Program-made: the position numbers and the translations under genes
In this document: positions 35,280 to 43,620 of the stretch, one piece after another
Position numbering within the stretch: position 1 is the stretch's first letter
Layout: each line of letters opens with the position of its first letter
Origin: Bacteroidota bacterium
GTDB taxonomy: Bacteria > Bacteroidota > Bacteroidia > Flavobacteriales_F > PHOS-HE28
NCBI GenBank assembly: GCA_018267155.1
Contig: JAFDZE010000009.1
Location: 1-64,000, forward strand
DNA length: 64,000 bases
Reading direction: 5' to 3'
The notes under the pieces: model-generated
The model's database searches: none
The model's input: the letters and a program-made list of their open reading frames with translations, nothing else
What the model was told of the DNA's origin: nothing

Positions 35280-36028
35280 AGGTCTCCATCATCACCATCT
35301 GCTACAACGCCGCCGCCCACATCGGCGATACGTTGCGCAGCATCGCCGGGCAGGACCACGATGATATTGAGCATATCGTGATCGACGGTGGCAGTACCGA
35401 TGGCACCCTCGATGTGATCCATACCTATCGGAGCGGGATCGCGCAGCTCGTGAGCGAACGTGATCGGGGCGTGTACGACGCGATGAACAAGGGTCTTCGC
35501 ATGGCTACCGGCGATGTGGTGGCTTTTGTGAACGCGGGCGACATGATCGAAGGGGCAGCCACCGTTTCGGCCATGGCCTCCGAGTTCGCCAAGGGCGATG
35601 CCGACGCGATCTATGGGGATGCGCTCATGGTGGATCCGGACGACATCTCGAAGGTGAAACGCTTTTGGAAAGGAGGGACCTATGCGCGCGAGCGGTTCCG
35701 GGCCGGCTGGATGCCACCGCACCTCGGCACTTACATCCGCAGGGATGTGTACGAGCGCCTGGGCCACTTCCGCGAGGACCTGAAGGTGAGCGCCGATTAT
35801 GAACTCATGTTCCGCTTCATGTACAAGCACCGGATCCGCGTGCGCTACGTGCCCAAGGTGTTGGTGCGCTTCCGTTTGGGCGGGGTGAGCAACCGCTCCC
35901 TGGCGCATATCTGGCGCGCCAACGTGGAGGTGTACAGGGCGTGGGGCCTGAATGGTGAACAGGTGAGCCCGCTGATCGTTGTGGCCAAGCCTCTCCGCAA
36001 GATCGCCCAGTTGTTCCGCAGAGGCTGA
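35276..36028 (+). CDS. Glycosyltransferase family 2
   Basis: A 250-residue GT-A inverting transferase. KVSIITICYNAAAHIGDTLR and VIDGGSTDGTLDVI are the nucleotide-binding start; the DxD-like element lies around AIYGDALMVDPDD, and later SADYELMFRF is the catalytic-base region. The GTG at 35276 overlaps the WcaF stop (GTGA), which fixes the start. It ends the coupled polysaccharide chain and converges on the next gene with no gap. Confidence 0.9.
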   Translation: MKVSIITICYNAAAHIGDTLRSIAGQDHDDIEHIVIDGGSTDGTLDVIHTYRSGIAQLVSERDRGVYDAMNKGLRMATGDVVAFVNAGDMIEGAATVSAMASEFAKGDADAIYGDALMVDPDDISKVKRFWKGGTYARERFRAGWMPPHLGTYIRRDVYERLGHFREDLKVSADYELMFRFMYKHRIRVRYVPKVLVRFRLGGVSNRSLAHIWRANVEVYRAWGLNGEQVSPLIVVAKPLRKIAQLFRRG

Positions 36029-36361
36029 TCAACGCTTCGCGTGCGCATGCGCGATCCCCACCGCCTCGTGGAAGATCTTGACGTTCACCTTTTCCAGCAG
36101 CATGATCGTGGCGCCTTTCGCTCCCCATTTGGAAGGGTGCGGTCCGAATGCGCCCGATGGATGGTCCAGAAGCCCGGCCTGCAGGTCCGCGTCCAACATC
36201 AATACGGCGTATCCGGTATCTGGCCACAAGGTCAGGAAGGTGCGGCCCGGTTTGCCGCCTGCCTTCTTCGGCGGGATCCGGTAGGCGATCCTCCCGAAAT
36301 GGTCGTACTCCTCCGCCACGAAGTGCGCAAGGGTCGTGGTGCGCGCGGCTTCGATGTCCAT
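36029..36361 (-). CDS. MmcQ/YjbR-like protein
   Basis: A 110-residue protein resembling the YjbR/MmcQ (double-wing DNA-binding-like) family: HFVAEEYDHFGRIAYRIPPK, then KPGRTFLTLWPDTGYAVLML and GAKGATIMLLEKV near the end. The match is by general pattern and is modest. The ATG at 36361 is used; a TTG at 36370 adds three residues. Its stop abuts the convergent GT2 stop. Function unknown. Confidence 0.55.
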   Translation of the reverse strand: MDIEAARTTTLAHFVAEEYDHFGRIAYRIPPKKAGGKPGRTFLTLWPDTGYAVLMLDADLQAGLLDHPSGAFGPHPSKWGAKGATIMLLEKVNVKIFHEAVGIAHAHAKR

Positions 36362-36454
36362 GCGGCCCAAAATAGGAACCGGTCACCGGCCTGGCTTTCC
36401 GGTGTGCGGAGCCGCTTCTGATGCTTCTTTGCACCCCGATCGATCGGCCTTCCC

Positions 36455-37153
36455 ATGGAGATACTGGACATCATCATCGCACTGCTCACCCTGATCACCT
36501 TGGAAGTGGTCCTGGGTATCGACAACATCATTTTCATCTCCATCCTGACGGAGAAACTCCCTGTGGAGCAACGCGACAAGCTGCGCACGCTCGGTATCGG
36601 ACTGGCCATGGTGATGCGGCTGGTCCTGCTGGCCGTGATCGCGTGGGTGATGAAGTTGGATACGGACCTCTTTACCGTGCTGGGACAGGGGGTCAGCGGT
36701 AAGGAGCTGATCCTGCTCGGCGGCGGTGTGTTCCTGCTGTACAAGTCCACGCGCGAGCTCTATCATCTGTCCGAACAGAAGGACCTCCCGACCGATGTTG
36801 CCACCAAGGGGAAGGCATTCAACCAGTTGTTGGCCCAGGTGCTGCTGCTCGATCTGGTGTTCTCCGTGGATTCGATCATCACGGCTGTGGGCATGGTGGA
36901 CGAGTTGTGGATGATGTATGTGGCCGTGGTGGTCACGGTGGGTATCATGCTCGTGGCCTCCAAGCCCATCGCGGGCTTCATCACGCGGCATCCGAGTTTC
37001 AAGATCCTCGCCTTGAGCTTTCTGATGGTGATCGGCGTGGCGCTGGTGGCCGAGGGGGCCGGACATGCCATCCCCAAAGGATTCATCTACGGATCCATGG
37101 CCTTCGCTTTCTTCGTGGACGTACTGCAATTGCGCATTTTGCGCAAACGGTAG
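36455..37153 (+). CDS. TerC family membrane protein
   Basis: A 232-residue TerC/YoaE-type protein with seven helices. It shows the family motif TLITLEVVLGIDNIIFISIL and a second copy LLLDLVFSVDSIITAVGMV, each with the acidic residue in a helix thought to bind a metal ion. Relatives export manganese or confer tellurite resistance; a metal export role is inferred. It is separated from neighbours and likely has its own promoter. Confidence 0.9.
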   Translation: MEILDIIIALLTLITLEVVLGIDNIIFISILTEKLPVEQRDKLRTLGIGLAMVMRLVLLAVIAWVMKLDTDLFTVLGQGVSGKELILLGGGVFLLYKSTRELYHLSEQKDLPTDVATKGKAFNQLLAQVLLLDLVFSVDSIITAVGMVDELWMMYVAVVVTVGIMLVASKPIAGFITRHPSFKILALSFLMVIGVALVAEGAGHAIPKGFIYGSMAFAFFVDVLQLRILRKR

Positions 37154-37393
37154 GATCCCCCACGGGTATAACACGTGATATCATCCCGATATCCCAGTTC
37201 GCGGGGCCCCTCCTGGTCGGCCTTGAATGTTGAAATGGTAATACTGAGCCGAGGGGAAAGATCTGAACGCTGGTGATGGAAGTGAAGGAGATGAGGATCG
37301 CGATGGAAACCACAGTCTCCCTGACCTCCTTCTCCTCCCATACCCGTGTCACATGGCGATGATCGACCGCTTCTTTGTCACTGTCCCAGAAAA

Positions 37394-37426
37394 GGCAACA
37401 GGACCCCGAAGTGAGGTCCTGTTGCC
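37394..37426 (-). terminator. Intrinsic terminator for minus-strand lipoprotein gene
   Basis: Perfect 12-base stem (GGCAACAGGACC / GGTCCTGTTGCC) with a 9-base loop, followed on the minus strand by TTTTCT. It lies 24 bases after the lipoprotein stop codon. Confidence 0.85.
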
Positions 37427-37449
37427 ATGATGATCGTTTTTCGTGTTGA

Positions 37450-38637
37450 CTACGGCTCGGTGGGCATCTGCTGCCACTGGTCCACCTGGTCGCTGTTGGC
37501 GTTCGGGTCGTACATCCCGTCGTTGGTGCCGAAGTACTGGCCATCCCTGTTCACCCAGTAGTTCTGGTATCCGGCCTCCACCTTGCCCTGCTGTCCGGTG
37601 TAGGGGTTCATGGCGTCCTGTTCGCCGCGGATCCCGTTGATGGTGGCGTTCTGCATGCGGTCCATGCTCTGCATACGGCTGTTGTACGCGCCCATACTGG
37701 CGTCGTTGATGGCGCCCCAGGTCTCCCGGTGCGTGCGTTGCTGGGCATCGAAGGCCGCTTGGTTGCTGGCCATGCGCTGGTTGTGCGTTGCCCAGCTCTG
37801 GCCTTCCTTCTGCTGTTCGCTTTGGGCATATGCGGCGAAGTAGGCGCGGTCCCAGCGAACACTCGACAGACTGTTCACCAGGGCTGCCTTGTCCTGCTCG
37901 TAGTTCCGCGGCGAGGCTTGCATCCCGGTTATCCGGTAGCCCCAGTTCGTCATGTCCGAACCCTCGAAGGCGAACCAATGCAGCACCAGTGCGATGCGCT
38001 GGTCGCCTTTGCGCCATTCGCTCAGTGCCGCCCGGCAGGTCTTGCGCACCTGGCCGATGGAGTAGAGCCCGTCGAGTCCTTGCTGATCGGCACGGGCCAC
38101 GGCGGGCAGGTCGGTAACACCGATCAACTCCCCGCCCTGGCGCTGCATGTTGGGCACAAGGTCCTGCATCACTACCTGGTCCGGAGCCAGAGGTGCGCGC
38201 ATCTGCCCACCACCTTGCTGATAGAACTGGCCGTACTGGCCTCCAGCGTACACGAAGGTGGCACCTTGCATGGCCTTCACCTTCAGGTCCGGCGACTCCA
38301 CGCTCCAGTCACCTCCAGGTGTGGACTTCACGGGCCAGCGGGTGGGCAGTTCGATGTGCGCCATGGGCACGTTGAACTGGCTGTTATGGATGGTCAGCGT
38401 CCGCGTCCCACCTTGGTCAGCTTGGTTGGCGTACGACTGGTCGCCCGCCCCCTCGTATCCGGCCTCGCCCTCCATGCCCGATCCATCCTGGGTATACTGC
38501 TGGCCGGTGATGGAGGACACACGAGCTTCCAGGTCGCTCATGTTCCCGGCATAGGGGTCGTTCATTTCAGGTTCGCTCTGACCACAGGCCGTGAGCAGGG
38601 TGCTGGCGACGAACAGGATAGGATAGGTTCGGTTCAT
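37450..38637 (-). CDS. Lipoprotein of unknown function
   Basis: A 395-residue lipoprotein. The signal peptide ends in LLTACGQS (lipobox). The middle holds a probable beta-rich domain (HIELPTRWPVKSTPGGDWSV, GATFVYAGGQYGQFYQQGG). The last 140 residues are Gln-, Asn- and Met-rich with repeated QRMASNQAAFDAQQ-like helices, which could form a coiled or sticky tail. No family recognised. It has its own terminator and is probably a single gene. Confidence 0.75.
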   Translation of the reverse strand: MNRTYPILFVASTLLTACGQSEPEMNDPYAGNMSDLEARVSSITGQQYTQDGSGMEGEAGYEGAGDQSYANQADQGGTRTLTIHNSQFNVPMAHIELPTRWPVKSTPGGDWSVESPDLKVKAMQGATFVYAGGQYGQFYQQGGGQMRAPLAPDQVVMQDLVPNMQRQGGELIGVTDLPAVARADQQGLDGLYSIGQVRKTCRAALSEWRKGDQRIALVLHWFAFEGSDMTNWGYRITGMQASPRNYEQDKAALVNSLSSVRWDRAYFAAYAQSEQQKEGQSWATHNQRMASNQAAFDAQQRTHRETWGAINDASMGAYNSRMQSMDRMQNATINGIRGEQDAMNPYTGQQGKVEAGYQNYWVNRDGQYFGTNDGMYDPNANSDQVDQWQQMPTEP

Positions 38638-38872
38638 TCGTGTTGGATTTTACACTCTATCGGGATGGGGCGACGGATGTGAACAGTGCGGCAAAAAAAT
38701 CTTCCGGCAGGCGCAATTCCCGCCAGGGTAGTCATAGTACCGGTCGGACTGTTGAGCGCGCGTGCGAACCGGCCCACCTGTTGGCCCACCGCATGGAGGA
38801 AGTCACTGTTCTGCGCCAGGTTTGGCGCACATGGGCCGCATTTGTGCTTCAGCCTGGGCTGAGGCCGTAACG

Positions 38873-39451
38873 TTAATCCTCCAGCCCCTTTCCGGCCAGG
38901 ATCCGCTCCAGGTTCTTATCAATGCGTGCCTCACGGGTCTTCGCCTGTTTGGCGGATGAGAAGTGGAGCAGGTAGCCGCGTTGCCTGCCCGGCGTGAGGG
39001 CGTTGAATGCCTTCTTCAACGCAGGCATGTCCTTCAGGGCTCTCTTGAACTCGTCCGGCATGTCGAACTCGGCGGTCTTCTTCAGGAGCACTTTCATGCC
39101 CGACCGTTCCACCTCGATGGCCTGTTGGATGTATCCCCGTATGACAGGCGTCAGCTTATCGATCTGCTTCGCGCTGGTGAATCGGATCTGGCGCGCGCTC
39201 TGCACATTTTCGGTCTGCTGTACCAGCAGGCGATGATCGTCCTTCAGCAAGGCACCCTTGTGGAAGAGCAGGGCACAGTAGTCGTTGAAGCCGTGGATCA
39301 GGAAGACGTTCTTGCCGTTGAGCGTGTAACAAGGGTGGCCCCATTTCAGCTCCTCTGTGAGGCGACTTTCCTGGGCTATCTCACGCAGCCGGGCATAGCA
39401 GTCCTGCCAGGGGTCATTCTTCGCAAAGAACCAGTCGACTTTCGGGTTCAT
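38873..39451 (-). CDS. YdeI/OmpD-associated family protein
   Basis: A 192-residue protein with a DUF1801-like first half (PKVDWFFAKNDPWQDCYARL, LKWGHPCYTLNGKNVFLI) and a YdeI-type C-terminus (FDMPDEFKRALKDMPAL, GYLLHFSSAKQAKTREARI). YdeI-like proteins are small cytosolic proteins linked to stress; the biochemical role is unknown. The ATG at 39451 begins the conserved part. It follows the related DUF1801 gene by 14 bases, so the two may form an operon. Confidence 0.83.
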   Translation of the reverse strand: MNPKVDWFFAKNDPWQDCYARLREIAQESRLTEELKWGHPCYTLNGKNVFLIHGFNDYCALLFHKGALLKDDHRLLVQQTENVQSARQIRFTSAKQIDKLTPVIRGYIQQAIEVERSGMKVLLKKTAEFDMPDEFKRALKDMPALKKAFNALTPGRQRGYLLHFSSAKQAKTREARIDKNLERILAGKGLED

Positions 39452-39465
39452 CGTGGCCTTCGGTG

Positions 39466-39891
39466 TCAATGCCCCAACCATCCGGGCAGCTTCGCCGCCT
39501 GCTTCAGCCAGCTGATCAGTAGTTTTTCATCCTCGATGCCGTTCTCGCGGATGTCCAGGTAACGCGCGTTCTTGTCCTTGCTCGGTCCGGGCGGTATCGG
39601 CTTCAACGACCGGCCTTGGAACCAGGTGAGCCGAACGAAATGGGTGAAGACATGCGTGGACAGGAACCACCCCTGACCCTCGACCCCGTAGAACGGCGAG
39701 TTCCACTTCACCGCTTTTCGCAGGCGGGGGATGTGACGTTCGATCAACGCATCGAGCCGTTCGCCCACTTCGCGCTTCCAGCCCGGCATCGCGGCGATAT
39801 AGGCCTGCACCGGCGCATCACCATCGCCCTTCGCGATCTGCGGGTTGCCGCCGGAGAGGAGTTTTACGGGTTTGGATGTTGCGGTGGACAT
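39466..39891 (-). CDS. DUF1801 domain protein
   Basis: A 141-residue DUF1801 protein. It shows VQAYIAAMPGWKREVGERLD, ALIERHIPRLRKAVKWNSPF with the WNSPFYG element typical of the family, then FVRLTWFQGRSLKPIPPG. This small alpha/beta fold also forms the first half of the YdeI-like neighbour, so an ancient duplication or joint function is possible. Function unknown. The start is followed directly by the DUF1801 fold. Confidence 0.85.
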   Translation of the reverse strand: MSTATSKPVKLLSGGNPQIAKGDGDAPVQAYIAAMPGWKREVGERLDALIERHIPRLRKAVKWNSPFYGVEGQGWFLSTHVFTHFVRLTWFQGRSLKPIPPGPSKDKNARYLDIRENGIEDEKLLISWLKQAAKLPGWLGH

Positions 39892-39940
39892 GTTCCAAAA
39901 GTAGGGTAGTGGGCCATGCTATTGGTCAGCATGCCCCGGA

Positions 39941-39987
39941 ATGGACCTGCTATGGACGCGGATCAGCCGCGTCCATAGCAGGTCCAT
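39941..39987. repeat. Perfect inverted repeat, 21-base arms
   Basis: Arms 39941-39961 and 39967-39987 are complementary over 21 bases around the loop ATCAG. It stands between the DUF1801 gene and the broken carboxylase fragment. It has no T-tract, and could be a terminator, a REP-like element end or a scar. Confidence 0.88.
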
Positions 39988-40018
39988 TTGCATCCATGTG
40001 AATTGCGGCCAACTATGC

Positions 40019-40198
40019 CTACGTCTGCAGCACTCCCATATTGAACGCTCTCGTCGCAGGTGCTTGCTGCGCCGCCTCAATACCCATTGAAATCCAGGTC
40101 CTCGTCTCCAACGGATTGATGATCGCATCCAGCCACAACCTTGCAGCCGCGTAATACGGGCTGGTGCTTTCGATGTACTTCGCGCGGGGATGCCCCGA
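40019..40198 (-). pseudogene. Broken copy of acyl-CoA carboxylase 3' end
   Basis: Reading the minus strand from 40198, codons spell SGHPRAKYIESTSPYY, then LDAIINPLETRTWISM and AFNMGVLQT followed by TAG at 40019. This is nearly the last 55 residues of the intact carboxylase 4.8 kb away, ending in the same MGVLQT before the stop. Only about eight of the 55 residues differ by eye. The fragment follows the mlaD-like TGA directly and in the same frame. No start or upstream part remains, so it is a remnant. Confidence 0.9.
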
Positions 40199-41188
40199 TC
40201 AAGGTTTTCCGGCCTTCTCCTGCTTCTTCAGCTCCTTTTCCTGCTTCTTGAAATAGCCGCGGAAGAACCAGTTGCTCTTCAGGGCGCGCAGGTTCTCGTT
40301 CAGCAGGAGGCTGCCGGTATCCAAGCGGGTGATGGTGCGGCGCATGTCCGCCGCGAATGCCGTGTCGCTCACCAACAGGCCGGCGGCTCCTTTCCCGCTT
40401 CCCAATGCGTGGCTGAAGCGGTTCACCTGTTCCGTGGCCACCTGCAGTGAATCGCTGATGCGGGCCAGGTCGCCCAGCAGTTGGCGCACATGACCCTCGG
40501 AGGTGGGGTCGGCCACCAAGGTGCCTAATGCACCCTTGCCGGCCTGCACATCGTCCAGCAGCGCGTTTGCTCCGGCCGTGGCGTGGCGTGCATACCATGC
40601 GGCCTGCCGCAACCCGTCCAGCGCTACGGACAGGTCCCGGGCCAGCAGGGTGTCGGTGAGCAGGTCAAGGGCATTGCCAGGCCGGTTCATCTTGCGGGCC
40701 AAGGTGAGCACCTCTTCGGTGATGGTGGCCAGGTTCTCGTTGGTCCGGTCCAAGGTGCGCAGCATCAGCTCCGTATCCAAAGGGACACTGGAGGGCAGTA
40801 CGGTTCCTTCCGTCAATTCCCCTCCGGTGCCATCGCCGGGGGCAAGGTTCACCAAGCGGTTGCCCATCAGGCCATCGGTGCCCACGGAAGCCACCGCATT
40901 GGCCCGGATGTGCGCACGGGCATCGTTTCGGATGGCCAGTACCACCCGCACGGCGGTGTCCCCCGTCAGTTCGATGCGCTCCACGGTGCCCACGTTGATG
41001 CCCATGTAGCGCACGTTGTTGCCGGGCCGCAGGCCGCCCACATGTTGGAAGTAGGCTTGTACCGCAATGGTGCGGCTGAAGAGGTTGCGCTTGCTGCCCA
41101 GCAGGTACAGCCCAACCGCCAACACCAATGTGCCCGCCAGCAGGAACACGCCTAAACGGAATGGATCTCTTTTTGTGGCCATGGTCAC
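40199..41188 (-). CDS. MlaD-like MCE domain protein
   Basis: A 329-residue protein of the lipid transport MCE family. One N-terminal membrane helix (LGVFLLAGTLVLAVGLYLLG) is followed by the MCE domain (VQAYFQHVGGLRPGNNVRYM, NVGTVERIEL, GTDGLMGNRLVNLAPG). A long helical tail (about residues 150-310) probably forms a tunnel or coiled coil. With the next two genes it would move phospholipids between membranes. It starts at GTG 41188, overlapping the ATPase stop (GTGA), or at ATG 41182. Confidence 0.9.
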   Translation of the reverse strand: MTMATKRDPFRLGVFLLAGTLVLAVGLYLLGSKRNLFSRTIAVQAYFQHVGGLRPGNNVRYMGINVGTVERIELTGDTAVRVVLAIRNDARAHIRANAVASVGTDGLMGNRLVNLAPGDGTGGELTEGTVLPSSVPLDTELMLRTLDRTNENLATITEEVLTLARKMNRPGNALDLLTDTLLARDLSVALDGLRQAAWYARHATAGANALLDDVQAGKGALGTLVADPTSEGHVRQLLGDLARISDSLQVATEQVNRFSHALGSGKGAAGLLVSDTAFAADMRRTITRLDTGSLLLNENLRALKSNWFFRGYFKKQEKELKKQEKAGKP

Positions 41189-41958
41189 ATGAAGACAAAA
41201 AAGCGTTTCATCAGTTCATCTTCCGATCGGCGCAATTCCTCGTAGGTGCCTTCAAGGTAGTTGCGGCCCCCATGCAGTACCGCGATGCGGTTGGCGGCCA
41301 GCTTGGCCACATGCAGGTCGTGCGAGATGATGATGCTGCTGGTGTTGTAGCGGCGCTGCAGATCGAGGATCAGCTCCACGATCTCCTTGCCGGTGATGGG
41401 GTCCAGGCCGGTGGTGGGCTCGTCGTAGAGCACGATCTCCGGCTTCAGGATCAAGGTCCTTGCCAGCCCGATGCGCCGCTTCATGCCGCCGGACAGCTCG
41501 CTGGGGTAAAGGTCTCGGGTTTCGGAGAGGCCCACCGCCGCAAGCACTTCCCCCACCAAGGCGTCGGCCTCGCCGGGTGTGGTGGCTATCCAGTGGCGGC
41601 GCAAGGGGAACTCCAGGTTTTCCTGCACCGTCATGCTGTCGTACAGGGCGCTGCTCTGGAACAGGAAGCCGATCTTCACCCGCAGGTGGTCCAGGGCATC
41701 CTGGTCCAATGCCAGCATGTCCTGCCCAAGCACCTCGATGCGGCCGCTATCGGGCCTCAGCAGGCGCACGATGCACTTGATGAGCACGCTTTTCCCGCTG
41801 CCGCTGCGGCCCAGTACCATCACGTTCTCGCCGCGGTGCAGGTCCAGGCTGAAGCCGCGGATCACATGGTTGCTGCCGAAGGACAGGTGCAGGTCCTGGA
41901 TGCGGATCACGCGCTCCGCTGCCGCGTTCGGCTGGCCGGGTGGGTATGGATCTGCCAT
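41185..41958 (-). CDS. MlaF-like ABC transporter ATPase
   Basis: A 257-residue ABC ATPase. Walker A LGRSGSGKSVLIKC, Q-loop GFLFQSSALYDSMTVQENL, signature LSGGMKRRIGLAR, Walker B IVLYDEPTTGLDP and H-loop IISHDL are all present. The Q-loop region SSALYDSMTV is typical of MlaF-type rather than general import ATPases. It powers the MlaE-like permease next to it, which it overlaps by one base, and the MCE protein, by 4 bases. Confidence 0.94.
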   Translation of the reverse strand: MADPYPPGQPNAAAERVIRIQDLHLSFGSNHVIRGFSLDLHRGENVMVLGRSGSGKSVLIKCIVRLLRPDSGRIEVLGQDMLALDQDALDHLRVKIGFLFQSSALYDSMTVQENLEFPLRRHWIATTPGEADALVGEVLAAVGLSETRDLYPSELSGGMKRRIGLARTLILKPEIVLYDEPTTGLDPITGKEIVELILDLQRRYNTSSIIISHDLHVAKLAANRIAVLHGGRNYLEGTYEELRRSEDELMKRFFVFM

Positions 41959-42734
41959 CAGGTAAAGCCTAACAGGTCCGTGATCTGCACCACGAGCAGG
42001 TCCAGGATGAAGATGAGCAACGAGGCCGTGACCACGGCACTGTGCGCGCTGCGGCCCACGCCCTCGGTGCCTTTCTTGGTGGTGAAGCCCTTGTAGCAGC
42101 CCACCACGCCAATGGCCAGGCCGAAGAAGAAGCTCTTGATGAAGGCGGGGATGAGATCGCTGTACTCGAGCGAATCGAACACTTGGCGGTAGAAGAGCTC
42201 CCAGCTCACGGTATCGCGCAGGTTCACGCCGATCCAGGAGGCCCAGATGGAGATGCCGTCGGCAAACACCACCAGCACGGGCAGCATCAGGATGGTGCTC
42301 CAGATGCGTGTAACGGCAAGGTAGCGGAAGGGGTTGGTTCCGCTCACCTCCATGGCATCGATCTGCTCGGTCACGCGCATGCTGCCCAGTTCAGCCCCCA
42401 TGCTGCTGCCGATCTTGCCGGCGCAGATCAAGGCGGTGATCACCGGTGCGATCTCGCGCACCATGCTGATGGCGACCATGGCCGGCAGCATGCTTTCGGC
42501 CCCGAAACGTGCCAAGGTCGGGCGGCTTTGCACCGTAAGCACCAAGCCCATGATGAAGGCCGTGACCCCTACCAAGGGCAGGGTCAACGCCCCGTTCACG
42601 GTACATTGACGGATCAGCTCGCGCCACTCGAAGCGCGCGTGGAACGCATTGCGGAAGAAGCGATCAGTGAACTCGGCGATCTCACCGACCTCGGTCAGGG
42701 CCGAACGGAAACCGGATCCACCCTTGCCCGCCAT
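41958..42734 (-). CDS. MlaE-like ABC permease
   Basis: A 258-residue MlaE/YrbE-type permease with five or six helices. Conserved stretches are VNGALTLPLVGVTAFIMGLV, SMVREIAPVITALICAGKIG, GAELGSMRVTEQIDAMEVSG and the C-terminal GLAIGVVGCYKGF. The ATG at 42734 starts the family-like region; a longer frame to 43019 runs through transposase debris. It is the first gene of the three-gene operon. Confidence 0.93.
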   Translation of the reverse strand: MAGKGGSGFRSALTEVGEIAEFTDRFFRNAFHARFEWRELIRQCTVNGALTLPLVGVTAFIMGLVLTVQSRPTLARFGAESMLPAMVAISMVREIAPVITALICAGKIGSSMGAELGSMRVTEQIDAMEVSGTNPFRYLAVTRIWSTILMLPVLVVFADGISIWASWIGVNLRDTVSWELFYRQVFDSLEYSDLIPAFIKSFFFGLAIGVVGCYKGFTTKKGTEGVGRSAHSAVVTASLLIFILDLLVVQITDLLGFT

Positions 42735-42891
42735 GGCGTGTAATGTAGGAAGCCGGATCGATCCGGAAGGGAATGTAGTGCAGACCCACATCTGCGATGA
42801 TCCAGCCTCTGGCGAACAAGCAGGCCAAGGATGAAGGGACCGTTTCAGCCTGCAATGCCGATATCCGTTCATGCCCCGCGAATTGCCGCAA

Positions 42892-43002
42892 CGGCACACC
42901 ATCCGTTTGAAATGATACGATATAGCCCAGGCCGGTGCGTATTTCGTGACGGCATGCGCGCATGAACGTGCGCACCTGTTCGGGAAGATCATCGATGCCC
43001 AA
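42892..43002 (+). pseudogene. Remnant of REP-associated transposase N-terminus
   Basis: The plus strand reads RHTIRLK, a stop, then YDIAQAGAYFVTACAHERAH and LFG. This matches the first third of the intact transposase at 44136 (RRSIRLKGYDYTQAGAYFVT...HERAHLFG). A TGA interrupts it and the HUH and Tyr parts are absent. It is a dead fragment of a second copy. Confidence 0.85.
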
Positions 43003-43030
43003 ATGCACCCATCGCCCATTGGCGAATTGG

Positions 43031-43186
43031 CCTGAAGTCGATTGGTTCAAGATCCAAGGCCTGCGGCACAGGATCGTTCAGGACTACGGCAACATCGACG
43101 ATGTCCAGATCCATCGGATAGCGAACAAGTACGTGCCACCCTTGGTAGAGCAATTGAAGAAGATCCTCGAGGCGGGAGAGGCGTGA
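43031..43186 (+). pseudogene. Fragment of HepT-like (DUF86) gene
   Basis: The frame from 43031 reads PEVDWFKIQGLRHRIVQDYG, then ends with YVPPLVEQLKKILEAGEA and a stop at 43186. This is the C-terminal third of a HepT-type ribonuclease of MntA-HepT toxin-antitoxin pairs, whose active motif is R-x4-H-x-Y. Here the His position is Gln (RHRIVQDY). No N-terminal part or MntA partner is present; transposase debris is joined just upstream. Confidence 0.75.
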
Positions 43187-43344
43187 TCAGACCCCGCGGC
43201 AGCACATGTATTACACGGGCGTCACCACACGGTGCGGCAGCAAGATGTGCGTTGTAAGCGCACTGGGAACATCGCCCGTAATGCAAACGCGGGCGAGTGG
43301 GGGAAGTGGACCGGTTCAATGAGTGGGGATCAAGGTCCGGCCTG

Positions 43345-43352
43345 TATCTTTG
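43345..43352 (+). promoter_or_regulatory. Bacteroidota -7 promoter box
   Basis: TATCTTTG fits TAnnTTTG exactly and lies 19 bases before the ATG at 43372. It supports that ATG as the antitoxin start rather than 43297. No clear -33 element is seen. Confidence 0.5.
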
Positions 43353-43371
43353 GACACCAAGCAACAGAGGG

Positions 43372-43620
43372 ATGACCTTCGACACCAAAGGAAACCAGAG
43401 CCAGGCCGTGGATCGGATCTTGGCGCGCGTCAGCGAACTATCTGCTGCTGATAGGCGTGCCTTCATGAAGGCCATTCGGCAGCAGGAACGCAAGGATGAT
43501 ATCGCGTGGCTGCACAAGGTCTGGGGCAAGGTGTCGCTGAAGGACAGCGAGATCACGCGCATCGTTGAAGAAGTAAGGACGGAGATGCATGCCTCGCGCT
43601 CGCCCAAGGCTCGTCGTTGA
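43372..43620 (+). CDS. Putative antitoxin of PIN toxin pair
   Basis: An 82-residue protein, MTFDTKGNQSQAVDRILARV onward, helical and charged, ending EEVRTEMHASRSPKARR. It overlaps the following PIN toxin gene by 32 bases, the usual arrangement for this toxin type. No antitoxin domain is recognised. The ATG at 43372 lies just after a good -7 box; the longer start at 43297 is less likely. Confidence 0.65.
   Translation: MTFDTKGNQSQAVDRILARVSELSAADRRAFMKAIRQQERKDDIAWLHKVWGKVSLKDSEITRIVEEVRTEMHASRSPKARR

Noticed and set aside
41958-43019. A longer MlaE frame reaching 43019
   Set aside because: The added 95 residues are read through transposase debris on the opposite strand. The family start is at 42734.
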